A stretch of DNA of 64,000 nucleotides from contig NZ_JAEPNI010000005.1 of assembly GCF_017643475.1 (NCBI RefSeq), forward strand, positions 62,001 through 126,000, written 5' to 3'. Shown here piece after piece: positions 9,474-18,802 of this stretch. Source of the stretch: Maricaulis sp. (GTDB lineage: Bacteria; Pseudomonadota; Alphaproteobacteria; Caulobacterales; Maricaulaceae). The notes beneath the pieces were generated by a model, which worked only from the letters and a program-made list of their open reading frames with translations, did no database searches and was not told the origin of the DNA. The first letter of the stretch is position 1. Each line of letters opens with the position of its first letter. The position numbers and the translations under genes were made by a program.

Positions 9474-10857
9474 GATGCTGGCGCTCCCGAAACGCGCCGC
9501 GATGCTGGTCACCGGCATCGCGGCCGTAGGCCTTTCAGCGTGCACCCCGACACCAGCATCACACCAGGACGAGACGATACTGGTCCTGTCTCGCGCGGAC
9601 TATGTGTCCCGGCTGCACGGTTTCTGGCTGGGACAGTCGATCGGCAACTGGACCGGCCTGGTCACCGAGATGGACAAAATCGGCGGCGACGGCCCGCACG
9701 GCGTTTTTTATACCCGCGCGGACTGGGGACAGCCGGACCAGCCGGCGATCTGGGGCGAAGGCCAGCCGAGTGACATCTCACCGGTCATCGACTTTGTCCT
9801 GCGTCGCCCCGGCGAGACCTGGGGCGCCGACGACGACACCGATATCGAGTATCTCTACCAGGAGGCCCTCTACCACTCCGATGCGACCGCGCTGACCGGA
9901 GAGATGATCCGGGACGCCTGGCTGACGCATATCTATGACGAGCGCGAGGAAACGCCCTATGGCCGCGACGGTGAGGTCTGGCAGAACTATCTCTGGGTCT
10001 CCAATCAGCGCGCCCATGAATTGATGCTGGAGGGGGTCATCCCGCCGGCGACCGGAAACGCGCAGTACAATCCCCATACCGACATGATCGACGCCCAGCT
10101 GACGACCGAGATCTTCGGGCTGTATGCACCGGGCCGGCCGGACATCGCCCGGGAACTTGGGCACCTGCCCGTGCAGACCACGGCGCGCGGGGCCGCCGAG
10201 GATGCCGCGCTGTTCTACATCACCCTGCATGCTCTGGCGGCTCGATCAGAGCCAGGCACAGCCATGGCCGAGCAGGTCCGCGCTATGGCGTTCCAAGCCC
10301 GTGAAACCCTCCGGGACGATGACTATCCCGCCGCGATGTTCGATTTCGTAGCCGCGGCCCATGCCTCCGGCCAGCCCTGGGAAGACACCCGTGACGCACT
10401 GTATGAGCGCTATCAGGTTCGTGGCGAGGATGGATACGACATCTCGGAACGCGGCTTGTACTGCAATGGATGTTTTGCCTCCGGCATCAATTTCGGCGCC
10501 AGCCTGATCAGCCTCTTTTACGGCGAGGGCGATATCCGCGAGACCATTCGTATCGCCACACTTGCCGGATGGGACTCCGACAATCCGGCAGCGACGTGGG
10601 GCGGACTGCTCGGCTTCATGCTGGGCAGAGACGGCGTTGAGGCCGCATTTGGTATGCCGCTGTCGGAAGAGTTCGACATTCATCGGACACGGCGGAGCTT
10701 CCCGAATTCGGGGCGAGACACATTCACGGCGATGGCAGAGAAGGGACAGGCCATTACTGAACGCGTTGTCCTGACACGTCTTGGCGGCCGCTTGAGTGAT
10801 GACGGCCTCAGCTGGATTATCCCGATGCCCGGCCCAACAGAACCGCGAGACGGATAG
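9463..10857 (+). CDS. Lipoprotein with ADP-ribosylglycohydrolase (DraG-like) fold
   Basis: About 464 residues starting at ATG 9463, which overlaps the GH3 stop by 11 bp; ATG 9475 is the alternative. A lipobox (VGLSAC, Cys about 26) predicts export and lipidation. The rest matches the ADP-ribosylglycohydrolase family: FWLGQSIGNWTG near the start, WGADDDTDIEYLYQEAL (the metal-binding DDT element), and AGWDSDNPAATWGGLLGFMLG near the C-terminus, which replaces the canonical GGDTDTxAxxxG. Known members remove ADP-ribose from proteins in the cytoplasm. An envelope-anchored copy coupled to a GH3 glucosidase probably acts on a sugar or glycan instead, but the substrate is unknown. Confidence 0.8.
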   Translation: MIARMLALPKRAAMLVTGIAAVGLSACTPTPASHQDETILVLSRADYVSRLHGFWLGQSIGNWTGLVTEMDKIGGDGPHGVFYTRADWGQPDQPAIWGEGQPSDISPVIDFVLRRPGETWGADDDTDIEYLYQEALYHSDATALTGEMIRDAWLTHIYDEREETPYGRDGEVWQNYLWVSNQRAHELMLEGVIPPATGNAQYNPHTDMIDAQLTTEIFGLYAPGRPDIARELGHLPVQTTARGAAEDAALFYITLHALAARSEPGTAMAEQVRAMAFQARETLRDDDYPAAMFDFVAAAHASGQPWEDTRDALYERYQVRGEDGYDISERGLYCNGCFASGINFGASLISLFYGEGDIRETIRIATLAGWDSDNPAATWGGLLGFMLGRDGVEAAFGMPLSEEFDIHRTRRSFPNSGRDTFTAMAEKGQAITERVVLTRLGGRLSDDGLSWIIPMPGPTEPRDG

Positions 10858-10863
10858 GCCGGC

Positions 10864-10876
10864 CGGGCCTTGCCCG
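10864..10876. terminator. Short hairpin between convergent genes
   Basis: CGGGC-CTT-GCCCG, a 5-bp stem with a 3-nt loop in the 33-bp gap between the convergent ADP-ribosylglycohydrolase-like and GH3 genes. There is no T-run; this is a weak candidate for a bidirectional terminator. Confidence 0.3.
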
Positions 10877-10890
10877 ACCGCCCCTGCAAC

Positions 10891-13104
10891 CTATGCCGTG
10901 ATAGCGAAATGCGTGTGCAAACCGCCGACACTGGAGGGCGCGACCCAGACGTCGAAGTCACCGGGTTCCGCCGCGAAAGCACCGTCACGGCCATAGAACG
11001 CCAGCTCATCCGTGTGCAATTCGAAGCGGACACGATGGCTTTGACCCGGCTCGAGGTGAATACGCTCAAATCCCTTGAGCTCGCGCACAGGGCGCGTCAG
11101 GCTGCCGAAACGGTCCCGGACATAGAGCTGCACGATCTCGGTCCCGGCCCGATCACCGGTATTGGTGATCGAAGCCTCGACCACAACACGCCCGCCGAGA
11201 GGCACGTGATGGCGATCAATCGACAGGTCGGCATAGTCAAATGTCGTGTAACTCAGGCCGAAGCCGAACGGATACAACGGCAAATATCCGGCATCGAGAT
11301 GAAAAGTCGTCATGCCCAGTGATGTCTGCTCGGCCCCACTGGGAATATCATCAATGTGAATGACCGTTTCCGGTGTCGCCGGACGCCCGGTCTGCTTGTG
11401 GGCATAATAGATCGGAACCTGGCCCGACATGGTCGGGAAGCTGACCGGCAGCTTGCCGCTTGGCACGCAGCGCCCGAACAGGGTATCCGCGATCGCCGGA
11501 CCGCCCATGCTGCCTGGATGCCAGGCATAGATCAGTGCGTCGAATTGGTCGGCAATATCACCCATCGCCAGCGGACGTCCCGCCAGGATGACACCAATCA
11601 CCGGCTTGCCCGCGCCACGCACGTGCCGCACCAGGTCTGCCTGGACGCCCGGGAGCGTAATGTCTGCGCGACTGTGGGCCTCACCGGACAAGATCGCTTC
11701 TTCACCGATAAAGAAAATCGCCATATCGGCGGACTGTGCGGCTGCGAAGGCCGCGTCAAACTGTGATCGATCACGGCTGCGCGTCGTTTCCAGCGCGCGC
11801 ACATGATCAATCTCGACCTCGCCCTCGAGCATGGCATGCAGAGCGGCCAACGGCGTGACGCTGCGGGCCGGATCACCGTCAAAGACCCAGGTTCCCAGCT
11901 GCTCAGCCGGCTCATCCGCAAGCGGACCGATCACTGCGAGGCGGTCAAGGCGCGTGGCTTCCAGCGGAAGGACGGCGTTTTCATTACGCAAAAGAACCAG
12001 GCTCTGGGCGGCGGCCTCGCGCACAAGCGCAAGACCTGACATGCGCGCCGGCTCCTCGGGAAGCACCGTGACATCACGGTCCATCAGCCCCGCCTGGATT
12101 TTCACGCGCAGCACATTGCCAACCAGGGTGTCGAGACGCTCCATCGGCAATCGTTCGGACGCCACCAGCTCCGGAATATGTCGCTCGTAGACACCGCTGA
12201 TCATGTCGATATCAACACCGGCACGGGCTGCGAGATAGGTCGCTTCGACATCGTTTTCACACAGGCCGTGAACACACAGCTGGTGGATGGCATCCCAGTC
12301 ACTGACCACGGCACCATCAAAGCCCCATTCCTGGCGCAGGACCTCATCCAGCAGGAAATCGCTGGCGGTCGCCGGAATGCCGTCAATATCGCTGAACGAC
12401 GTCATGAAGGTAGCGACACCGGCCTCACGTGCGGCCTTGAACGGCGGCAGGTAGACATTGCGCATCTCGTTCAGGGGAAGATTGGTGGTGTTGTAATCAC
12501 GACCGGCTTCCGATGCGCCATAACCGGCAAAATGCTTGGCACACGCGATCAGGGTATCTGCCTCGCCGTTGGCACTTTCCTGGAAACCCACAACCATGGC
12601 CGCGCCCAGAGCACTGGCGAGGAACGGATCCTCGCCCAGGCTCTCCGCTACCCGGCCCCAGCGTGGATCGCGGGCAATGTCGATCATCGGTGCGAACGTC
12701 CAGTTGATGCCATATGCGGTCGCTTCCTGAGCGGATACACGCGCGCATTCGCGCACGAGACCCGGATTCCAGCTGGCGGCCTGTCCCAGCGGCAGGGGCG
12801 CCACGGTCTTGAAGCCATGGATCACGTCACGCCCGATAAGCAGGGGAATGCCATGTCGGCTCTCGTGTATGGCGATATGCTGCATGGCGTTGATGGCATC
12901 GGGGTCAACGACGTTGATCACCGAACCAACGCGACCCGACCGAATGCCGTGCGCCAGGTCCTCGACCACGTTGGGGCCCGTGCACTGAACCTGGTTCAGC
13001 TGACCCACCTTTTCCTCGATCGACATGACCTCGAGAAGCGAACCGATCCGCGTCTCCACATCCTGTGCCTTACCCAATGAATTCATATCCCGTGCACTAC
13101 TCAT
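10891..13104 (-). CDS. Glycoside hydrolase family 3 beta-glucosidase (BglX-like)
   Basis: About 737 residues from ATG 13104 (GGGATAG upstream); a start 21 bp further upstream is also open. No signal peptide is visible, so it is probably cytoplasmic, unlike the lipoprotein GH3. N-domain: MSIEEKVGQLNQ, then GRDVIHGFKTVAPLPLGQAASWNP and WTFAPMIDIARDPRWGRVAESLGEDP, as in BglX. The nucleophile Asp is in GAVVSDWDAIHQL (about residue 264). It ends with a fibronectin-III-like domain (FGFGLSYTTFDYADLSI onward). It would hydrolyse beta-linked gluco-oligosaccharides after import. It lies downstream of the GPH/MFS carrier on the same strand, fitting uptake followed by hydrolysis. Confidence 0.92.
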   Translation of the reverse strand: MSSARDMNSLGKAQDVETRIGSLLEVMSIEEKVGQLNQVQCTGPNVVEDLAHGIRSGRVGSVINVVDPDAINAMQHIAIHESRHGIPLLIGRDVIHGFKTVAPLPLGQAASWNPGLVRECARVSAQEATAYGINWTFAPMIDIARDPRWGRVAESLGEDPFLASALGAAMVVGFQESANGEADTLIACAKHFAGYGASEAGRDYNTTNLPLNEMRNVYLPPFKAAREAGVATFMTSFSDIDGIPATASDFLLDEVLRQEWGFDGAVVSDWDAIHQLCVHGLCENDVEATYLAARAGVDIDMISGVYERHIPELVASERLPMERLDTLVGNVLRVKIQAGLMDRDVTVLPEEPARMSGLALVREAAAQSLVLLRNENAVLPLEATRLDRLAVIGPLADEPAEQLGTWVFDGDPARSVTPLAALHAMLEGEVEIDHVRALETTRSRDRSQFDAAFAAAQSADMAIFFIGEEAILSGEAHSRADITLPGVQADLVRHVRGAGKPVIGVILAGRPLAMGDIADQFDALIYAWHPGSMGGPAIADTLFGRCVPSGKLPVSFPTMSGQVPIYYAHKQTGRPATPETVIHIDDIPSGAEQTSLGMTTFHLDAGYLPLYPFGFGLSYTTFDYADLSIDRHHVPLGGRVVVEASITNTGDRAGTEIVQLYVRDRFGSLTRPVRELKGFERIHLEPGQSHRVRFELHTDELAFYGRDGAFAAEPGDFDVWVAPSSVGGLHTHFAITA

Positions 13105-13158
13105 GACGGCTATCCCGTACTTCACTCAGGGGCGCAGAACGCCACCCCGTACCTGTTG

Positions 13159-14634
13159 TCAGTTATTGGTTTCCGCGGCGGTTTCGCCTTCACCGGTCTT
13201 GCCTCGACGGGCCTCAAGCTCGGCGCGCACCTTGGCTGCCGACTCGCGGCTGATATCCAGCGTGGTGACCAACCAGATCGCGATCAGATAGAAGCCCACC
13301 GGGATGACCACATCCCAGACCCGCAACCAGAACAGCGTCGACTCGGCCTGGTTTCCGCCCAGCGCCTCGTCGAATCCAGTGCTGGCAAGCAGATATCCAC
13401 CCAGCGCAATGGCGACACTCTGGCCGAGCTTGACCACCCACCAGAAAATCGATCCGAACATGCCCTCACGACGCTGGTGCGTCCGCAACTCGTCCATATC
13501 CACCACATCAGCGACCATGGACGGCATCAGGGTGAACAGACCACCAAGGCCAAAGGCCATTAGCGGCGCCGCGAAATACAGCAACCACGGCGCGGTCGGG
13601 TCATAGAGGAACCATTTCAGTCCATACCCCAGAGCCGCGATACCGATCGCGATCCCGAACATCTTGCGCTTGCCGACCTTCGTCGCCATCCAGGCAACCA
13701 CGGCGACAGCCACGAAGGAGAAGGCGATCCTGACGGAATCGACAGCACCATTATGTGCTGCACCGGCCTCGATATCGCCCGAGAACACGTAGTAAGCGAC
13801 AACATAGAACTGGAAGGCGGCGATCATGATGAAGCCGTTGAAAACCAGGAAGGTCGCTGCGCACAGCTTCAGGAATGGGGTAAAGGAAAGCGCGGAGCCG
13901 AACCCTTTCATGAAGTCCCAGATATTGCCGATGATGCCGCGACGGTCCTCACTTGATTCCTCAAGCTCGCGCGCGGCCACGTCGGCCATGCGTTCGCGCA
14001 GGAAGACCGCAGGCACGGTGCCAAAAAGCACAACCAGCGCCGAGATACCCCAGGCGATCACCGAAGTGCCCTGAACCATATTGTCGAACAGGTTCTCGTT
14101 CTGAGCCCAGAACACCAGCCATGGCGGGATGAAATACGCCAACTGGGCAATGAAATTCTGAGTGCCCATCAGCAGGTTGCGCTGGTCATAGTCCGGCGTC
14201 AGCTCGTAGCCCAGTGCCACCCAGGGCGTGGCAAAGAACGTATAGGCGAGGAAGAAGATGAATGAGCCTATGAGGAAGTACCAGAAATAGAACATTTCCG
14301 TCTGTCCCTCGGGCAATTGCCAGAGCATGCCGAAGGCGATCGCGGTGGCGATGGCACCAAAGAAGATGTACGGCCGGCGGCGCCCCCAACGAGAGCGGGT
14401 GCGGTCGGACACATAACCAACAATCGGGTCGGTCAAGGCGTCAAAGAAACGTGGGAGGCCGCCAAGGAGCCCCACCAGGACCGGGTCCATGCCCAGACCG
14501 ATGTTCAGGACGACCATCATCGCACCGATCGAGCCTGCAAGCAGATTATTGGCAAAGGCACCGGAGCCGTAGGCCAGTCTCTGCAGGAAGGAAATACGAT
14601 CTTCCGGACGCGTTTTTGCAACAGATTCAGTCAT
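13159..14634 (-). CDS. MFS sugar:cation symporter, GPH family
   Basis: 491 residues with about 12 hydrophobic segments. Family marks of glycoside-pentoside-hexuronide:cation symporters (MelB/XynB type) are visible: LAYGSGAFANNLLAG at the start, DALTDPIVGYVSDRTRSRWGRRRPYI (residues 65-91, the conserved cation/loop segment), and TPWVALGYELTPDYDQRN in the middle. It would import oligosaccharides across the inner membrane. It sits between GH16 and GH3 on the same strand with short gaps (35 and 54 bp), so beta-glucan oligomers are a reasonable substrate guess from context. Confidence 0.9.
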   Translation of the reverse strand: MTESVAKTRPEDRISFLQRLAYGSGAFANNLLAGSIGAMMVVLNIGLGMDPVLVGLLGGLPRFFDALTDPIVGYVSDRTRSRWGRRRPYIFFGAIATAIAFGMLWQLPEGQTEMFYFWYFLIGSFIFFLAYTFFATPWVALGYELTPDYDQRNLLMGTQNFIAQLAYFIPPWLVFWAQNENLFDNMVQGTSVIAWGISALVVLFGTVPAVFLRERMADVAARELEESSEDRRGIIGNIWDFMKGFGSALSFTPFLKLCAATFLVFNGFIMIAAFQFYVVAYYVFSGDIEAGAAHNGAVDSVRIAFSFVAVAVVAWMATKVGKRKMFGIAIGIAALGYGLKWFLYDPTAPWLLYFAAPLMAFGLGGLFTLMPSMVADVVDMDELRTHQRREGMFGSIFWWVVKLGQSVAIALGGYLLASTGFDEALGGNQAESTLFWLRVWDVVIPVGFYLIAIWLVTTLDISRESAAKVRAELEARRGKTGEGETAAETNN

Positions 14635-14669
14635 GATTTCGTCCTATCTTCCCGCCCGCCGGGGACGCT

Positions 14670-15650
14670 TTAGTGGGCGCAGGCCTGCGCGGTTTCGAGG
14701 TCTTCGGGGCAGTCGTAGACACGTACCCAGTCCACCAGGAACTGCCGCGGATACCCGTCATAATCCACACCACCGGCGGTATGGCTTTCCGCCAGATGCC
14801 CGCCGATTGCGAGATTGAGGATCAAGTGGAAACGCTGGTCGAACGGCGCGTTCGGATTGCCATCTGCGAGCGGAGAATCCGTGCTCCACTCGTCTGGAGT
14901 CAGGCTGCCGTAACTCTCCCCGTTGAGAAACCACTCGACACGACCTTCCGTCCACTCGATCGCGAACACGTGAAATGTTTGCTCACCATCCGAGCCGGTC
15001 GGCAGGGTTGTGCGGCGGTTCTGATAACGGTTGTGGGGCCAGGCTCCGCCGAAATGCAACGTGCCGAACATGCGGTTCTCAACCGGCCCGTCGCAATCCT
15101 CGCACGGCGCACCAAGATTGACCGCTTCGAGAATATCGATTTCGCCCGAGAGCGCCCAGCCACCGTAAACTTCATCCGTGGGCAGCATCCAGATGGCCGG
15201 CCAGGTCCCCTGTCCTTCAGGCAGTTGGGCGCGAACCTCGACACGGCCATATCGCCAGTCCCCCATTCCGGCCGTATTCAAACGGGCAGAACTGAAGGGT
15301 TGGGTCTTGATCTCGTCACGCTGTTCCGCGGTCAGATCATCCATCAGGCGGGCAGGCCAGGCGGGCCCGGTTGTCTCTTCGAGATGCGCCTCAATGACCA
15401 GGCAACCGTTCTCGAGGCGGGCATTGCGTTCCGAGGCCGTGTAACACTGACGCTCTTCATTGCCGCCACCCCAACAGTCGACTTCCCGGGTCCAGCGATC
15501 AGGATCGAGGTTCGCCCCGTCAAACTCATCCGACCAGACGAGTCGCCAATCACCCGCGCCCGCGCGCTGGTGATCAATGCCACCACACTGAGCCCAACTC
15601 ATTGAAGGTATTACAATACTTGCCGCAAGGGCCAGCACGATACGTCGCAC
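14670..15650 (-). CDS. Secreted glycoside hydrolase family 16 endo-beta-glucanase (laminarinase type)
   Basis: About 326 residues. A GTG start at 15650 is chosen because GGGGAGG lies 7 nt upstream; GTG 15656 is too close to it. A signal peptide (RRIVLALAASIVIPSMSWAQ) precedes the GH16 jelly-roll: WRLVWSDEFDGANLDPDRW, the catalytic GEIDILEAV (ExDxxE with nucleophile and acid/base Glu), and HVFAIEWTEGRVEWFLNGE. The ExDIxE form without an inserted Met is common in beta-1,3-glucanases and related lichenases. It would cut laminarin-type glucan outside the cytoplasm, feeding the nearby symporters and GH3/GH17 enzymes. Confidence 0.92.
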   Translation of the reverse strand: MRRIVLALAASIVIPSMSWAQCGGIDHQRAGAGDWRLVWSDEFDGANLDPDRWTREVDCWGGGNEERQCYTASERNARLENGCLVIEAHLEETTGPAWPARLMDDLTAEQRDEIKTQPFSSARLNTAGMGDWRYGRVEVRAQLPEGQGTWPAIWMLPTDEVYGGWALSGEIDILEAVNLGAPCEDCDGPVENRMFGTLHFGGAWPHNRYQNRRTTLPTGSDGEQTFHVFAIEWTEGRVEWFLNGESYGSLTPDEWSTDSPLADGNPNAPFDQRFHLILNLAIGGHLAESHTAGGVDYDGYPRQFLVDWVRVYDCPEDLETAQACAH

Positions 15651-15738
15651 AGCCACACCTCCCCATAAATTTCCGCCGCCCGTTTTCGGTGCGAATTTCC
15701 CCCAGTAATCCCTGCGCAGACAAGGCCTGTCAACAAAA

Positions 15739-15755
15739 ATGTCCAACCTTGTCAT
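15739..15755 (-). promoter_or_regulatory. 17-bp operator-like site upstream of GH16 (shared with the GH17 operon)
   Basis: On the minus strand it reads ATGACAAGGTTGGACAT, a pseudo-palindrome (ATGnCnA...TnGnCAT). The same element with two changes occurs at 18803-18819, upstream of the GH17 pair. It is probably the operator of the LacI-family regulator encoded next door (15797-16813), an inference from position and repetition. Confidence 0.5.
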
Positions 15756-15770
15756 TTTGCATCTGCAAAA
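15755..15770. repeat. Perfect inverted repeat between lacI and GH16 genes
   Basis: TTTTGCA-TC-TGCAAAA: 7-bp perfect arms and a 2-bp spacer, abutting the 17-bp operator-like site. It could be an additional operator half, or a hairpin ending the upstream lacI transcript (minus strand). The sequence does not decide. Confidence 0.35.
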
Positions 15771-15796
15771 AGGAAGAGGGCGAGAGGTGCCGGAAT

Positions 15797-16813
15797 TCAG
15801 CGCGGCGCCGCCGTCGATTTGCGCAGGATGAACTCGTAGTCGAGCGTTATGACCTTCGCGGCCGGCTCGGCATCACTGTCTGCATCGCGAGCGGCCAGGT
15901 AGTTGACCGCGGCCTTGCTCATCGCTTCATAGGGCTGGGCAATGGTCGTCAGAGTTGGCCAGATCGTGCGGGCAATGGCGACATCATCAAACCCGACCAC
16001 CGACAAGTCCTGGGGCACTTGCAAGCCGAGGCGGCTGGCGGTGAAGTAGACGGCTGCAGCCATCTCATCATTGGATGCGAATATGGCGGTTGGCCGATCA
16101 GCGGTATCGAGCAGGTCTTCTGCCGCCTTCAGTGCATGTTCGAAGGTGAACATGCCACATCGAATCCAGTCGGAACGGATCTCTGCCTGCCCGTGTTCCT
16201 GCAGGGCAGCGACGAAGCCCTCCTCGCGAAGTGTCGAGGACACGTGATCCGGAGCCCCTGCAATATGGCCGATGCGACGGTGGCCCAGGTCCAGCAAATG
16301 CCGCGTCACCTCATGAGCGGCCGCGTAGTCATCCATGCGCACCGCCGGGATCGTTTTGGATGACCTGGCCGGAGACACGAGGACAAATGAAACGCCGCGC
16401 TCAACCAGGCGTTCGTGCAGGGCCGAAGCGCCGCTGAGGGGCGGGACCAGAATCATGTTGCGGACGCGCGTGCGCGAGAGAAATGCGCTGAGCTGCCGGT
16501 CCCAGTCCGCAGCCTCCTCGTCGAACAACCCCCCGGCCAGAAAATAGCCAGCCTCGTCACAGGCTTTCAGCGCGGAATGATGAAACCGGCTCTGGAATCC
16601 ACTGCTCGGATCACCAAACAACATGCCGATGGAACGTGACCGGGCCGACCGCAATTCCCGCGCCGCATGGCTTGGATTGTAGTCCAGCTCCTGCATGGCC
16701 TGCTCGACGCGCTCACGCGTCGTTTTGCGGACTTTCTCCGCATCATTCATGACCCGGGACACGGTCTTGACCGAAACGCCGGCCCTTTTCGCAACATCGA
16801 AGATATTCGACAT
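15797..16813 (-). CDS. LacI-family transcriptional regulator
   Basis: About 338 residues from ATG 16813, chosen because GGAGG lies 6 nt upstream; the in-frame GTG at 16825 overlaps that site. Helix-turn-helix SNIFDVAKRAGVSVKTVSRVMN (residues 2-23), hinge YNPSHAARELRS, and a sugar-sensor domain with IGMLFGDPSSGFQ, IFASNDEMAAAVYFTA and VVGFDDVAIARTIWPTLTTIAQP. It shares overall architecture with the regulator at 1769-2815. It lies inside the beta-glucan gene run, between GH17 and GH16, and probably binds the repeated 17-bp sites at 15739 and 18803. Confidence 0.93.
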   Translation of the reverse strand: MSNIFDVAKRAGVSVKTVSRVMNDAEKVRKTTRERVEQAMQELDYNPSHAARELRSARSRSIGMLFGDPSSGFQSRFHHSALKACDEAGYFLAGGLFDEEAADWDRQLSAFLSRTRVRNMILVPPLSGASALHERLVERGVSFVLVSPARSSKTIPAVRMDDYAAAHEVTRHLLDLGHRRIGHIAGAPDHVSSTLREEGFVAALQEHGQAEIRSDWIRCGMFTFEHALKAAEDLLDTADRPTAIFASNDEMAAAVYFTASRLGLQVPQDLSVVGFDDVAIARTIWPTLTTIAQPYEAMSKAAVNYLAARDADSDAEPAAKVITLDYEFILRKSTAAPR

Positions 16814-16911
16814 GAAACCCTCCACGAGCCGATGCGGCCCGTTCTCCCGATCCGATCACAGTCCTGCAGACCAGAACCGTTGCCGTTTGGCAAGCTGACC
16901 GCCGGACGCAC

Positions 16912-17865
16912 CTACAGCCGGTCGCGGAACAATTGGGCCATCACCGGCTTGGGGCGCCTGTCCAGCCGGAATAAACCCCAGTGCTTCTCGGGCTCATCCG
17001 GATCAGAAGACCCTTTCCAGGGTTCATCAAATGCCTCGAAAACAAAGGTCAGGATGCCCTCGGAATTGGTCCAGTTCATCAGCTGCTCGTAATAGATTCG
17101 CTGCAAATCCTCGTTGGCATTGCCCGGGTCGATTCCGCGACCGTTCGAGCGCGTGGTCCATCCGGCCTCGGTAATCACCACCGGCTTGTCCGGGTAACGC
17201 CCCTTCACCGCATAGTAATTCTCCTGGGTGTAGGCGAGTGCCTCTTCGATATCCTTGTATTCCCAGACCGGATAAGTGTGCACGCCGAGCAGGTCCAGAT
17301 GCGCTGCGAGAGGACGCAGCTTGTCCGTCCAGGGCACGTAGTTCTCGCAGAATGTCACCGGGTGCCGGGCTTTGCGGCCCAGCTGTTTGGCAAATTCGAT
17401 CAGCCGCTCGACGGGGACCATATGGTCATTCCAGTCCACACTGGCCTCATTGCCGATCGAAACAGCCATAACTTCCCTGCGGTAGCGGCGTGAGAGCGCA
17501 GCCATGCGGGCGAGTTCCTCGTCATTGGCACGCCGATTGGCCGCCAGCACCGCGTCATCATAGACTCCGCCCCACGGGCAGCCGGGGTTGCTGACTTCCG
17601 CCCCCAGTCCCATGCCGAGCATGACCTGGAGCGGCAGACCTTCGTCGCGGATGACCTTGAGCACCGTCTCGGCGTGCTGCGTGCAGTCATAAACCCGCAG
17701 ATAGCGCCAGTGCTGCACGAGGATCAGCAGATCCTCGCGGATCTGGTCATAGCTCGGGAAAACGCCGGACGGTGGACTTTGCCCCTCCCGATAGCCGGAA
17801 TAGCAGATCGCATTTGCATGCGGCGGCGCAAACCGGCGCCGGTCGGAAGAGAGAATCCCAAACAT
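16912..17865 (-). CDS. Glycoside hydrolase family 17-like beta-1,3-glucan-active enzyme
   Basis: About 317 residues. ATG 17865 overlaps the TGA of the upstream gene by one base (TGATG), so translation is likely coupled. GH17 (beta/alpha)8 marks: CYSGYREGQSP near the start, SIGNEASVDW with the acid/base Glu (about residue 139), and VVITEAGWTT with the nucleophile Glu (about residue 236). Family members hydrolyse or transfer beta-1,3-glucan chains. No signal peptide is visible, so it may act on imported oligomers. It differs clearly from its neighbour, so it is not a recent duplicate. Confidence 0.83.
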   Translation of the reverse strand: MFGILSSDRRRFAPPHANAICYSGYREGQSPPSGVFPSYDQIREDLLILVQHWRYLRVYDCTQHAETVLKVIRDEGLPLQVMLGMGLGAEVSNPGCPWGGVYDDAVLAANRRANDEELARMAALSRRYRREVMAVSIGNEASVDWNDHMVPVERLIEFAKQLGRKARHPVTFCENYVPWTDKLRPLAAHLDLLGVHTYPVWEYKDIEEALAYTQENYYAVKGRYPDKPVVITEAGWTTRSNGRGIDPGNANEDLQRIYYEQLMNWTNSEGILTFVFEAFDEPWKGSSDPDEPEKHWGLFRLDRRPKPVMAQLFRDRL

Positions 17866-18755
17866 CACATACTGCAGTATTTCGGCTTGCCGTCCTTGTC
17901 CCACAGCCCCCAGTAGGCGCCGACATCGCCCTCTTTGGCAACCTTCCAGGCTTCATCAAATCCCGCGAAATAGAACAGGTCGATGTTCTCCTCTCGTGTC
18001 CATTCCACCGCATCGATGAAATATTTCATCGCATTGATGCGGGACGGGACGGCACCGCGGTCACGCGTACCGATATTCGGCCAACCGGTCTCGGCGATAA
18101 TGACCTTCTTGCCCTCGGCAACCCGCTGGGCCCGTCGATACATCTCGTGCATGTAGATGTGGGCGTGCTCGATCGGATAGCCCTCCCAGAACGGATAGCA
18201 ATTGACCAGCACCACATCGCAAGCCGCGGCGACGCGCGGGTGATTTTCGAACAGGAAATAGGCGTCAACATATCCAACAGGAACATCGACCTCGGCCTTG
18301 GCGCGCTCGATATAGGCAATCAGCTGATCTTCAGTCAGCTCTTCACGAAGCAAAACCTCGTTGCCGATCGCCAGAATGCCCGCATGTCCCTGGCGTGCCA
18401 GCTCGATACCCTTGGCCAGTTCCAGTTCATTGTGCTCGACATCATCATCAATCCACACACCGACCATGGATTTGAGACCCAGCTCGCTGGCGACGACGGG
18501 AGCCGCCTCATTGCCGCGCGTGCAGGAGAAGGTGCGCACCCAGTTGGTATGGGGAGCCAGCATCGACATCCGCGCCCGGATCTGTTCCGGCGACACATCA
18601 CACAGATTGTCCTGGCCATCCACATAAGGGCTGAAAGCCAGACCGTGCAGCCCCTCGGCCAGCATCGCCTCGATGCGGGCAGCCATGCCGGCTTCACCAA
18701 TGTCTGCGGGGTCAACGCCCGCCAGAGCAAGTTTGCGATTATACGGATTGGACAT
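17865..18755 (-). CDS. Glycoside hydrolase family 17-like beta-1,3-glucan-active enzyme
   Basis: About 296 residues from ATG 18755, where GGGGAAAG sits 2-9 nt upstream; an ATG 12 bp further upstream is also open. GH17 marks: LAFSPYVDGQDN at the start, AIGNEVLLREE with the acid/base Glu (about residue 131), VIIAETGWPNIGTRD with the nucleophile Glu (about residue 221), and FDEAWKVAKEGDVGAYWGLWDKDGKPKY at the end. No signal peptide is seen. It is the first gene of a coupled GH17 pair. An operator-like site lies 48 bp upstream (18803-18819), so it probably starts a transcription unit. Confidence 0.85.
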   Translation of the reverse strand: MSNPYNRKLALAGVDPADIGEAGMAARIEAMLAEGLHGLAFSPYVDGQDNLCDVSPEQIRARMSMLAPHTNWVRTFSCTRGNEAAPVVASELGLKSMVGVWIDDDVEHNELELAKGIELARQGHAGILAIGNEVLLREELTEDQLIAYIERAKAEVDVPVGYVDAYFLFENHPRVAAACDVVLVNCYPFWEGYPIEHAHIYMHEMYRRAQRVAEGKKVIIAETGWPNIGTRDRGAVPSRINAMKYFIDAVEWTREENIDLFYFAGFDEAWKVAKEGDVGAYWGLWDKDGKPKYCSM

Positions 18756-18802
18756 CACTTTCCCCATCTCGAAACCGTGGCTTTCGCCGCTGCCATGCCA
18801 TT

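Noticed and set aside
12178..13080. A 300-codon plus-strand open frame
   Set aside because: Antisense to the GH3 gene at 10891-13104 with no recognisable motif.
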